Shown: positions 39,608 to 47,659 of the stretch, one piece after another
Layout: each line of letters opens with the position of its first letter
How positions within the stretch are numbered: position 1 is the stretch's first letter
Assembly (NCBI GenBank): GCA_963729875.1
Contig: CAVSPR010000010.1
Location: 62,001-126,000, forward strand
Reading direction: 5' to 3'
Source of the DNA: DATBSL01 sp963729875
Lineage (GTDB): Bacteria > Acidobacteriota > Vicinamibacteria > Fen-336
DNA: 64,000 nt
Program-made: the position numbers and the translations under genes
Notes under the pieces: model-generated
What the model was told of the DNA's origin: nothing
The model's input: only the letters and a program-made list of their open reading frames with translations
Database searches by the model: none

Positions 39608-39747
39608 CAGTCCACCACCTGGCCGTATTGTACGAGTGAACTCCCCTTCACGCGCGGGCGTACTTCGAGGGGCTGAGCAGCATCGTCTTCTTCGAACCGC
39701 CCGCTCCAGGCCGGGCTCTCCCACCGGCACGTCGGTTGGTGTGGAGA

Positions 39748-40053
39748 TCACGTGTCGGCGATGGGGCGATCGCGGTACGCATCCCCAAGCACGCCCGCCG
39801 CGGGTCGGGCTGCGGGCCCGGCGGCTGGAGGCACAAAAGGCCTGGCGAAGTAGCGAAGCCAGACGAAGGCAATCCAGCCGGACACCGGATGAATCCCGAG
39901 CCACATCCAGTGCGGTGACCGGCCCTTGGCCTTGGCCGCGCGGAGGCCGCCTTTGCCCACGCACTCGACGATGCGGTAGCGCCTCGCGAGAACGTCGCCG
40001 GGCCCGTCCCGCAAGTGAGTGCAGGCCGTCGCCGTCGGGGGCGAGAGACTCAT
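39748..40053 (-). pseudogene. Truncated kinase start fused to an unrelated hydrophobic tail
   Basis: A 101-residue open frame begins exactly like the neighbouring kinase (MSLSPPTATACTHLRDG, then VLARRYRIVECVGKGG) and stops matching at the Gly loop. It then continues as LRAAKAKGRSPHWMWLG and IHPVSGWIAFVWLRYFARP, a single hydrophobic helix, and a Pro/Ala-rich end. Fifteen codons of the kinase N-terminus are missing in frame. It keeps a copy of the kinase promoter box (40096-40101), so it may be transcribed. It cannot be a kinase; it could be a decaying duplicate or a small chimeric membrane protein. The tail was not recognised. Confidence 0.6.
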
Positions 40054-40107
40054 GCGGCGCCCACCTCGTCCCGCTCCCCGCGCGAGACCGAGGCGATTGT
40101 ACGCTCG
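39946..40107. repeat. Direct repeat B: second copy of the kinase 5' region
   Basis: This is the partner of 38921-39127. Both copies share the start codon, ribosome-site region and TACAAT box; this one has a 45-bp internal deletion. Between the copies lie about 820 bp holding hicBA and the hydrophobic tail sequence. Confidence 0.85.
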
Positions 40108-40112
40108 GGGGT

Positions 40113-42377
40113 CTAGCCCGGGTGGGACGGGGCGGCGGTGCGGTCCTGGGGTCCCGAGCCGACCGCGAACTCGTCGCGCGGGAAGAGGTCCCGGTTCAGC
40201 GGGATGTCGGCCGGCGGGTCGGCCGGCACGAGCCTCATCACGCGCTGGTGCACCAGCTCCGTGTGCGCCCGGCCCAGGTAGTCCGCCGACGCCTCGAGCC
40301 GGCGCCGCCAGGTGCCTGGCTCGATCGGCAGCGGCTCCCGGCTGCCCACGAGGATGCCCCCGTCCGCGACCTCGAGGACGTGGGGGAACACGCGAAGAAA
40401 CGTCGCGTGCACGCGCGGCGTGGGCGCCCAGGTGCAGGCGATGCCGCCGGGCCGGAGCCGTCGCGCGACGAGCTCGAAGAACTCGAGGGAATAGAGGTTG
40501 CCGCTGTAGGCCGCCTGGGGCCAGATCGCGTCGGCCTCGATGAGGTCGTAGGTCTCCGGCTCGGACTGCAGGACCTGGCGGCCGTCGGCGATGCGCATCG
40601 TCACCCGGGGGTCGTCGAGGAACCGCGTGAGGGCGGGAAACGACGCGAACGGCAGGAGCCGGCGCAGGATCCTCGGCTGCGGGCTCGACAGCTCGATGAC
40701 CGTGACGGACTCCGTCTCGCTCCGGCACCCGGCCGCCCACGCGGTGTCGCCGGAGCCGAGGCCCACGATCGCCACCCGCCGGGGGGCGGGGTGGACGATC
40801 GCCGGCACCGCGCCGAGCGCCGTGTGGGCGCCGCCGAAGGGGAACCAGCTGTTGCCCTTGCCGTTGATCGAAAGGCGGAAGCGCCAGCGCGCGTCTTTCG
40901 GCTCCTCGGTGATCGCGACGACGCCGGTGGCGTCCTCGTCGAAGAGCGCCCGGGCGTCCGTCGGCAGGCCGTGGAGGCGCCGCCACAGCGCCTCCCCGTC
41001 GGGGAGGGCCGCGGCGAGGGCGACGACCGCGAGGAGCGGCGCCGCGAAAACGCGGCCGTACCGCCGCCAGCCGAGAGCGGCGAAGACGACGCCGGCGAGG
41101 ACGAGGAGGCGCAGGGTGCCCGCGGTCCCGATCGCCTGCACGGCCAGCAGGCCCACGAGGAGGCTCCCCGCCACGCAGCCCGCGATGTTGGCCGCCTGGA
41201 GGAGGCCGACCTTGCGGCCGGTGTCGCGGACGTCGTCGTGCACGGCCCGCTGCAGCACCGGGAAGGAGAAGCCCATGAGCACCGTGGGCAGGCCGAAGAG
41301 GAGGAGCGGCAGTTGAACGTAGAGCCGCAGCAGCGCGGCGGCGTCGTGCGCCTGGCCCAGGTCGAAGAAGTTGTACCCTCGCCAGTACGCCCGGTAGAAG
41401 GACTCGTTCGGCATGCCGTGGGCCAGCATGAGCATGCCGCCGGCCGTGACGACGAGCATCGCGCACTGGGCGAGGAGGAAGACGCGCAGCGGCCGGCGGA
41501 CGCGCTCGACGAGCGCCGTGGCGACGAGGCAGCCCGCGGCCGCGCCGAGCAGGTAGACGGCCAGGACCGTGCCGAACGTGAACGCGGTGGACTTCACGGC
41601 CACGTCCAGGATCCGGAACCACGTGATCTCGAGCGAGAGGGCGACGAAGCCGGAGAAGGCGTAGAGGCCGAGCCAGAACCGGAAAGGCTGGCTGCCGGGG
41701 GGCTCGGCCGCCGCGAGCGCGGGGACCTCCTCCTCCGGCGCGGCCGGGACGTCGTCCCGGACCCTCCGCAGGAGGGCCAGCCCCCCGAGGCCCACCATCG
41801 TGCTCGTGACGCCCGCGGCGACGAGCGCCCCCCGGATGCCGAGGTGCGGCACGAGGAGCCACGGCGTCGCGAGCGCCCCCAGGCCCGCCCCCGCCATGTT
41901 CAGCGCGTACAGCAGTCCGATGGAGTGGCTCGCCTCCCGCACCCCCGGGACGACCGCCCGCGTCAGCAGGGGCAGCGATATCCCCATCAGGAGGGTCGGC
42001 GGGCCGAGCGCCGCAAAGTGCACGAGGCCGGCGGGCCACGAGGGGACGGGCAGGTGCGAGGCGATGGGGTACAGCCAGTCGTAGTAGACCCAGGGGCTCG
42101 CGATGCCGAAGGCGCCGATCGCGGTCTCCACGAGCGCGAAGCGAGAGAGCGCGGCCCTCCGGCCGAGGCGCGCGCTCCACAGGCCCCCGAGGTGGCTTCC
42201 GGCGCCGAGGCCGGCCATGAACGCCGCGACGATCACCGCGATCGAGTAGAGTCCCACCCCCGTGTAGAGGGCGAGGATGCGCTGCCAGGCCACCTGGTAG
42301 ACGAGGGCCGCGACCCCGCTGAAGAGGTAGAGGGCGGCGGTCAGCCGGAGGGTCACCGTCTGGCGAGGTGTCGTCAT
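40113..42377 (-). CDS. Spermidine-synthase-like methyltransferase-fold domain fused to an MFS-like membrane domain
   Basis: This is an intact 754-residue protein. Residues 1 to about 460 form some 12-14 membrane helices beginning RLTAALYLFSGVAALVYQVAWQRILALYTG, the SpeE-linked membrane domain common in high-GC bacteria; GLYAFSGFVALSLEITWFRIL repeats the motif in the second half. The C-terminal soluble part has AIVGLGSGDTAWAAG (nucleotide/SAM-type glycine loop), VTVIELSSPQ, VTMRIADGRQVLQ and YDLIEADAIWPQAAYSGNLYSLEFF, the spermidine synthase pattern. Substrate is unknown; many such fusions lie outside polyamine pathways. It diverges from the Gfo/Idh gene, with 180 bp between them. Confidence 0.88.
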   Translation of the reverse strand: MTTPRQTVTLRLTAALYLFSGVAALVYQVAWQRILALYTGVGLYSIAVIVAAFMAGLGAGSHLGGLWSARLGRRAALSRFALVETAIGAFGIASPWVYYDWLYPIASHLPVPSWPAGLVHFAALGPPTLLMGISLPLLTRAVVPGVREASHSIGLLYALNMAGAGLGALATPWLLVPHLGIRGALVAAGVTSTMVGLGGLALLRRVRDDVPAAPEEEVPALAAAEPPGSQPFRFWLGLYAFSGFVALSLEITWFRILDVAVKSTAFTFGTVLAVYLLGAAAGCLVATALVERVRRPLRVFLLAQCAMLVVTAGGMLMLAHGMPNESFYRAYWRGYNFFDLGQAHDAAALLRLYVQLPLLLFGLPTVLMGFSFPVLQRAVHDDVRDTGRKVGLLQAANIAGCVAGSLLVGLLAVQAIGTAGTLRLLVLAGVVFAALGWRRYGRVFAAPLLAVVALAAALPDGEALWRRLHGLPTDARALFDEDATGVVAITEEPKDARWRFRLSINGKGNSWFPFGGAHTALGAVPAIVHPAPRRVAIVGLGSGDTAWAAGCRSETESVTVIELSSPQPRILRRLLPFASFPALTRFLDDPRVTMRIADGRQVLQSEPETYDLIEADAIWPQAAYSGNLYSLEFFELVARRLRPGGIACTWAPTPRVHATFLRVFPHVLEVADGGILVGSREPLPIEPGTWRRRLEASADYLGRAHTELVHQRVMRLVPADPPADIPLNRDLFPRDEFAVGSGPQDRTAAPSHPG

Positions 42378-42496
42378 CGGCGGGCCCCAATCTGGCCCGG
42401 CCCGAGGCGGGAACGCAAGCGCCCTCGAAGGTACGTTCAGTGTGGATGAACAGCAGCGACGGGCTCGAGCCGTTCTTCACCGGCGGCCCGTTGGGG

Positions 42497-42502
42497 TAGG
42501 CT
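42497..42502 (+). promoter_or_regulatory. Candidate -10 box for the Gfo/Idh gene
   Basis: TAGGCT lies 55 bases before the GTG at 42558 in the 180-bp divergent gap; AGAGGA precedes the start. The same hexamer occurs before the penicillin acylase gene. No clear -35. Confidence 0.25.
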
Positions 42503-42557
42503 CTCGTGCTGGGCTCTTCGGTCGCGCTGGAGCGCCGGCCCGCACGAGAGGAATTCC

Positions 42558-43997
42558 GTGACCCCGAACCAGACTTCGACGCTCACCCGCCGTCGTTTCG
42601 TGACCACCACGGCCGCCGCCGCCGCCGGGGTGACGATCCTCCCCCGCCACGTCCTCGGTGGTCCGGGCTTCGTGGCCCCGAGCGACAAGGTGAACGTCGC
42701 CATCGTCGGCGTCGGCGGGCAGGGGCGCACCAACGTCCGCGCCCTCTTCTACGAGGAGGACTGCCAGATCATCGCCATCGCCGACCCGTGCGAGGAGTGG
42801 GACCTCTCCCCCTTCTACTACGAGGGGAAGGCCGGCCGGGGACCGGTCCGGGCCGAGATCGAGCAGCACTACCGCGCCAGGACCCCCAGCTACGCCTGCG
42901 CGGTCTACGAGGACTTCCGGGTGATGCTGGACAAGGAGAAGGCGATCGACGCCGTCCTCATCGCCACCCCGGACCACTCCCATGCCTACATCTCCATCCT
43001 CGCCATGAAGGCCGGCAAGCACGTCTACTGCGAGAAGCCTCTCACTCGCGACATCTGGGAGGCCCGCACGGTGGCGAGGATCGCGAAGGAGACGGGCGTC
43101 GCCACCCAGATGGGCAACCACGGCCGCTCCTCGGAGGGGCACCGGCAGACCGCCGAGTGGATCTGGGACGGCGCGATCGGCGCCGTGCGCGAGGTGCACT
43201 CCTGGGGTGGGTCGGACCCCTTCGCGACGGGGCGGGGGCGCCCCGCGGACACCCCGGACGTGCCGGCCGGGCTCAACTGGGACCTCTGGCTCGGGCCGGC
43301 CGAGTGGCGCCCTTACCACCCGGCCTACGCGCCGTTCGGCTGGCGCGGGTACTGGGCCTTCGGGGGTGGGTCGCTGCCGGACCTCGCGGTGCACCACCTC
43401 GACCCGGCGTTTGCCGCCCTCTTCCTCGACACGCCCGAGACCGTCGAGGCCACGGCCGCCGGCGGGGTGGACGCGGAGGTCGTCGCGTTCGGAGAGCTCG
43501 TGACCTGGCGGTTCGGCGAGCGCTCGACCGAGCACGGCACGATGGGCCCCGTGACCGTCCACTGGTACGACGGCGGCCTGCGACCGCCGACACCGCCGGG
43601 CGTCGACCTCGAGGACCCGCGGCAGCGCCTGGGCGAGGGCGGCAGCGGCGTCACCTTCATCGGCGAGAAGGGGATCATCACGTGCGGGGGGTGGTCGGGC
43701 ATGCCCCGCCTGCTTCCCTGGGAGCGACACCGCGAGTACAAGCGCCCGCCGAAGACCCTCCCCCGGGTGGAGGGGCACCACGCCGACTGGCTCCAGGCCT
43801 GCAAGGGCGGGAAGCCCGCGAGCGGCAGCTTCGAGTACGGCGCGCGGCTCGTCGAGTTCATCATGCTCGGCAACGTCGCGCTGCGCGCGCAGAAGCAGAT
43901 CCGGTGGGACGGCCCGGGCCTGAAGGCCACGAACGCGCCCGAGGCCGACGCCTACCTGAAGGGCCCCTACCGCGCGGGCTGGGAGCTTCCCGTCTGA
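42558..43997 (+). CDS. Tat-exported Gfo/Idh/MocA family oxidoreductase
   Basis: This 479-residue protein starts at GTG 42558 and carries a twin-arginine signal (TLTRRRFVTTTAAAAAGVTI), so it is folded with its cofactor before export. The NAD(P)-binding domain follows: KVNVAIVGVGGQGRTN, ..IIAIADP.., AVLIATPDHSHAYISILAMKAGKHVYCEKPLT, which holds the conserved EKP lysine. The C-terminal half is the Gfo/Idh/MocA dimerisation and substrate domain, with HSWGGSDPFATG, DLAVHHLDPAF and FIGEKGIITCGGW. It probably oxidises a sugar or inositol derivative in the periplasm. It is followed after 8 bp by a HAD phosphatase gene, and the two may act together. Confidence 0.92.
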   Translation: MTPNQTSTLTRRRFVTTTAAAAAGVTILPRHVLGGPGFVAPSDKVNVAIVGVGGQGRTNVRALFYEEDCQIIAIADPCEEWDLSPFYYEGKAGRGPVRAEIEQHYRARTPSYACAVYEDFRVMLDKEKAIDAVLIATPDHSHAYISILAMKAGKHVYCEKPLTRDIWEARTVARIAKETGVATQMGNHGRSSEGHRQTAEWIWDGAIGAVREVHSWGGSDPFATGRGRPADTPDVPAGLNWDLWLGPAEWRPYHPAYAPFGWRGYWAFGGGSLPDLAVHHLDPAFAALFLDTPETVEATAAGGVDAEVVAFGELVTWRFGERSTEHGTMGPVTVHWYDGGLRPPTPPGVDLEDPRQRLGEGGSGVTFIGEKGIITCGGWSGMPRLLPWERHREYKRPPKTLPRVEGHHADWLQACKGGKPASGSFEYGARLVEFIMLGNVALRAQKQIRWDGPGLKATNAPEADAYLKGPYRAGWELPV

Positions 43998-44005
43998 TCG
44001 CGGGG

Positions 44006-44836
44006 ATGCACGACCTCGACGAGCTGGCCCGCCTGAGCCCCCGTCCGGACATCCGCCTGATCGCGACCGACATGGACGGCACGCTCGTGGACGACCAGAA
44101 GCGGATCCACGACGAGCTGTGGCCGCTCGTCGACGAGCTGCACGCCCGCGGCATCACCTTCTGCCCGGCCAGCGGCCGCCAGTACTACAACCTGCGGCAG
44201 CAGTTCGAGGACGTGGCCGACGAGCTGGTGTTCGTCGCCGAGAACGGCACGTACGTGGTCGCCCGGGACCGGGAGCTCTCCTCGGACTGCCTGGACCCCG
44301 GCGTGGCGCGGGCCGTGGTGAGCCGGGTGCGGGGGATGAAGGACGCGGGCGCCGTGCTCTGCGGCAAGCGCTCCGCCTACATCGAGCGGACCGACCCGCC
44401 CTTCGTCGACCAGGGCACGGCCTACTACGCGAGGCTGCAGGTCGTCCCCGACCTGCTCGAGGTCGAGGGCGACGAGGTGCTGAAGGTCGCCGTCTACGAC
44501 TTCGTCTCCGCCGAGCACGGTGCTCTCCCGCGGCTCGCCGAATTCCGCGCCACGCACCAGGTCGCAGTGTCCGGGCTCCACTGGGTCGACGTCATGAGCC
44601 CCACCGCGAACAAGGGGCGGGCGCTCCGGCGCCTGCAGGAGAGGCTCGGCGTCACGCGGGACCAGACGATGGCCTTCGGGGACTTCCTCAACGACCTGGA
44701 GATGATGGACACGGCCACCTACTCGTTCGCGATGGCGAACGCCCACCCGCTCCTCAAGGAGCGCGCGAGCTGGATAGCGCCCGCGAACAACGCGAACGGG
44801 GTGGTGAGGACGATCCGCACCGTGCTCGGGCTCTGA
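44006..44836 (+). CDS. HAD-superfamily (Cof-type) phosphatase
   Basis: This 276-residue cytoplasmic phosphatase has all four HAD motifs: LIATDMDGTLVDD (nucleophile and acid Asp), FCPASGRQYYNL (Ser), the lysine in PTANKGRALRRLQ, and MAFGDFLNDLEMMDTATYSFAMANA (acidic pair). The cap lies between motifs II and III, as in Cof/YidA-type sugar-phosphate phosphatases. The last segment, WIAPANNANGVVRTI, is characteristic. ATG 44006 follows the Gfo/Idh stop by 8 bp with GGGG as a weak ribosome site, so translation is probably coupled. It converges on the AtoE-like transporter. Confidence 0.93.
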   Translation: MHDLDELARLSPRPDIRLIATDMDGTLVDDQKRIHDELWPLVDELHARGITFCPASGRQYYNLRQQFEDVADELVFVAENGTYVVARDRELSSDCLDPGVARAVVSRVRGMKDAGAVLCGKRSAYIERTDPPFVDQGTAYYARLQVVPDLLEVEGDEVLKVAVYDFVSAEHGALPRLAEFRATHQVAVSGLHWVDVMSPTANKGRALRRLQERLGVTRDQTMAFGDFLNDLEMMDTATYSFAMANAHPLLKERASWIAPANNANGVVRTIRTVLGL

Positions 44837-44848
44837 CCCGAGGGGCGC

Positions 44849-46198
44849 TCAGAAGACGAGGACGAGGGCGAGGGCGACGAGCGCCGAGTACACGGCGAGG
44901 GCGAGCAGCTCGTAGCCGAGGATGTCCCGGAACTCGAGTCGCGCCACGCCGAGGAGCGGGATCGCCCAGAACGGCTGGACGAGGTTCGTGGCCATGTCGC
45001 CGTACGCGTAGGCCATGGCCACGGACGTCGCGGGGACGCCGAGCTCCCTCGCCGCGCCGAGGACGTAGGGCGCCTCCATCGCCCACTTCGCCCCGCCCGA
45101 GGGGACGAGGTAGTTGAGGACGGCGGAGTAGGCGAAGACCACGAGCGGGTAGCTGCCCGGCGTCGAGACCGCGAGAAACGCCCGCGTCAGGGACTCAACG
45201 AGGCCGGTGTCCCGGATGATCCCGTAGATGCCGGCGTAGAGCGGGAACTGCAACACGACGCCGTGCAGCGGCCGCGAGGCCTCTTCGGCCGCCCTTCCGA
45301 GCGAGGCCGGGCTCGAGTGCAGGAGCAGGCCGAGGGCGAGCGCGATCAGGTTCACGCTGTCGAGCGTCGCCGCGAAGGTGCCCGCGCGCACCTGGAGAAG
45401 GACGAAGGCGAGGGCGAGGAGCCCGAGCCCGCGGTTGAGCCACGGCCCGTGCATCAGCCGCTCCGCCGGCGTGGGCTCCGCCGGCCGGGCCGGCGGCTCG
45501 AACGTGGCGAGCTGCGCCAGCGTCAGCGGGCTCACCGCGAGTGTCGCCTCCCGGGCGGGGTGCAGGAGGGCCGCGAAGCCGGTGAGGACGGCCACGACGG
45601 CGAGCATGAGGCCCAGGTTCGCGGCGGTGAAGACGGTGGCCGAAAGGGGGACCGGCCCGGCGAGCAGCCCGTCCTTGATCATGAAGTTGCCCGGGGTCGC
45701 GAAGAGGAGCGGCACCGAGCCCGACGGCCCGCCGTGCCACGTCGTGCCCATGCCGAGGTAGGCCACCGCCACGAGGAGCCGGTAGTCGGTGTCGGGACGG
45801 GCCCGGCCGATCGTCCGGACGAGCATCGCGGAGGCGATGAGCCCCATGCCCCAGTTCAGCCAGCACAGGACCATCGACAGGAAGGCGGTCCACGCCACCG
45901 CCGAGCGCGGCCCGCGGGGCACGCGGGCGAGGGCCTCGAGGGCCCGCGCGACCGGCGGGGCCACCGCGAGCACGTACCCGGCGAAGATGACGAGCGCGAT
46001 CTGCATCCCGAAGGACAGCAGCGCCCACACCCCGCCCCCCCACGCGAGCGCGCACTGCGCGGGGGAGGCGCCGCCCACGGTCAGTCCGAGGACGAGGGCG
46101 AGCAGGCTCAGGAGGGCGGCGATCGAGAACGCGTCGGGCACCCAGCGGAAAGACAGCCGCGCGAGGGCGTCGGCGAGCCGGGGCAGGAGGCCGCTCAC
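44849..46198 (-). CDS. Short-chain fatty acid transporter, AtoE family
   Basis: This 449-residue inner-membrane protein has about 12 helices. The pattern LSFRWVPDAFSIAALLSLLALVLGL, the central AWTAFLSMVLCWLNWGMGLI and the C-terminal NYLVPSGGAKWAMEAPYV plus DMATNLVQPFWAIPLLG blocks match PF02667. Family members take up acetoacetate or short-chain fatty acids. It starts with GTG 46198, four bases after the tryptophanase stop, so it is the third gene of that operon. It may export or import an organic acid tied to tryptophan breakdown; this coupling is inference. It is intact. Confidence 0.9.
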   Translation of the reverse strand: MSGLLPRLADALARLSFRWVPDAFSIAALLSLLALVLGLTVGGASPAQCALAWGGGVWALLSFGMQIALVIFAGYVLAVAPPVARALEALARVPRGPRSAVAWTAFLSMVLCWLNWGMGLIASAMLVRTIGRARPDTDYRLLVAVAYLGMGTTWHGGPSGSVPLLFATPGNFMIKDGLLAGPVPLSATVFTAANLGLMLAVVAVLTGFAALLHPAREATLAVSPLTLAQLATFEPPARPAEPTPAERLMHGPWLNRGLGLLALAFVLLQVRAGTFAATLDSVNLIALALGLLLHSSPASLGRAAEEASRPLHGVVLQFPLYAGIYGIIRDTGLVESLTRAFLAVSTPGSYPLVVFAYSAVLNYLVPSGGAKWAMEAPYVLGAARELGVPATSVAMAYAYGDMATNLVQPFWAIPLLGVARLEFRDILGYELLALAVYSALVALALVLVF

Positions 46199-46202
46199 GG
46201 CG

Positions 46203-47582
46203 TCAGAGCGGGAGCGGCTCGAACAGGGCGGTGAAGTGTCGCAGGACGGACGGCGCCTTCGTGATCCGGTAGCCTCGCAGCCCGTCCTTCATCCGGGCGA
46301 CGCCGATCACCGCCTCCGCCACGTAGTCGATGTGCGACTGGGTGTACACGCGGCGGGGGATGGCGAGGCGGACGAGGTCCATCGGCCCCGGGGCCTCGGT
46401 GCCGTCCGCGTGAAGGCCGAACATCACGGTGCCGATCTCGACGCCGCGGATCCCCGCCTCCACGTAGAGGGCGTTGGCGAGCGCGATGCCGGGGTACTGG
46501 AGGGGAGGGACGTGGGGGAGCAGCGCCCGCGCGTCGATGTAAACCGCGTGTCCCCCGGCCGGCTGGATCACCGGCACCCCGGCCGCCACCAGGCGCTCGT
46601 GCAGGTACTCCGTCGAGCGGATGCGGTAGCGGAGGTACGGCTCCTCGACCACCTCCTCGAGGCCGCGGGCCACCGCCTCGAGGTCGTAGCCGGCGAGGCC
46701 GCCGTAGGTGGGGAAGCCCTCGGTGAGGATGAGCAGGTTGCGGCAGCGCTCCGCCCAGGCGTCGTCGTTGAGGCCGAGGAAGCCCCCGATGTTGGCGAGG
46801 CCGTCCTTCTTGGCCGACATCGTGCAGCCGTCGGCGAGCGCGAACATCTCCTGGGCGATCGACTTGGGGCTGCGGTGGGCGAAGCCCTCCTCGCGGAGCT
46901 TGACGAAGTAGGCGTTCTCGGCGAAGCGGCAGGCGTCGAGGAAGAACGGCTTGCCGTACCGGTCGCACAGCTTGCGGACGCCGCGCAGGTTCTCGACGGA
47001 GACGGGCTGGCCTCCGCCGGTGTTGTTGGTGACGGTGACCATGACCAGCGGCACGCGGGCGCCGTCCGTCTCCAGCGTGCGCTCGAGGGCGGCGAGGTCG
47101 ACGTTGCCCTTGAAGGGGTGGACCAGCGAGGGGACCCGCCCCTCGGGGATGACGAGGTCGCGCGCCTCGGCCTCCTCGACCTCGACGTTCGCCCGCGTCG
47201 TGTCGAAGTGGTTGTTGTTGGGGACGACGTCCCCCGGCTCGAGCACGCTGTGGAAGAGGATCCGCTCGGCGGCGCGGCCCTGGTGGGTGGGGATGATGTG
47301 GCGGAAGCCGGTCAGCTCCTGGACGACGTCGCGGAAGCGGTAGAACGAGCGGCTCCCGGCGTACGACTCGTCGCCCTGCATGATCGCGCCCCATTGCGCG
47401 GCCGACATCGCCCCGGTGCCGGAGTCCGTGAGGAGGTCGATGAGCACGTCCTCGGCGTGCAGACGGAAGACGTTGTAGCCCGCCTCCGCGAGGGCCCTCT
47501 CGCGGTCTTCCCGTCGCGTGAACTTCACCGCCTCGACGGACTTGATGCGGAACGGCTCGATGATCGTCTTGAAGTGCAGCAT
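46203..47582 (-). CDS. tnaA: Tryptophanase (tryptophan indole-lyase)
   Basis: This is an intact 459-residue PLP enzyme converting tryptophan to indole, pyruvate and ammonia. Family blocks run through the protein: FKTIIEPFRIKSVEAV, PTHQGRAAERILF, PNNNHFDTTRANVE, MVTVTNNTGGGQPVS and the PLP site DGCTMSAKKDGLANIGG, where the second lysine (259) should form the aldimine. Two positions favour tryptophanase over tyrosine phenol-lyase: VLRHFTA keeps the histidine where the phenol-lyase has phenylalanine, and GIRGVEIGT has valine where the latter has arginine. A minus-strand TATACT box at 47605-47610 lies 22 bases upstream. The APC permease gene precedes it and an AtoE-like transporter gene follows. 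Confidence 0.93.
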   Translation of the reverse strand: MLHFKTIIEPFRIKSVEAVKFTRREDRERALAEAGYNVFRLHAEDVLIDLLTDSGTGAMSAAQWGAIMQGDESYAGSRSFYRFRDVVQELTGFRHIIPTHQGRAAERILFHSVLEPGDVVPNNNHFDTTRANVEVEEAEARDLVIPEGRVPSLVHPFKGNVDLAALERTLETDGARVPLVMVTVTNNTGGGQPVSVENLRGVRKLCDRYGKPFFLDACRFAENAYFVKLREEGFAHRSPKSIAQEMFALADGCTMSAKKDGLANIGGFLGLNDDAWAERCRNLLILTEGFPTYGGLAGYDLEAVARGLEEVVEEPYLRYRIRSTEYLHERLVAAGVPVIQPAGGHAVYIDARALLPHVPPLQYPGIALANALYVEAGIRGVEIGTVMFGLHADGTEAPGPMDLVRLAIPRRVYTQSHIDYVAEAVIGVARMKDGLRGYRITKAPSVLRHFTALFEPLPL

Positions 47583-47604
47583 GAGGGCCTCGCTCGCCGG
47601 CGCC

Positions 47605-47610
47605 AGTATA
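47605..47610 (-). promoter_or_regulatory. Candidate -10 box for tnaA
   Basis: TATACT on the minus strand lies 22 bases before the tnaA ATG in the 77-bp gap after the permease gene. No -35 match is seen. It suggests tnaA can be expressed separately from the permease. Confidence 0.4.
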
Positions 47611-47659
47611 GCCCCCGGTGCCGTGGCGCGGCCCGCGATCCGCCGGCGCGTGACGGCGC

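Noticed and set aside
46203..47582. Tyrosine phenol-lyase instead of tryptophanase
   Set aside because: The residues that mark the phenol-lyase (Phe in LRFFTA, Arg near the active site) are His and Val here, as in tryptophanase.
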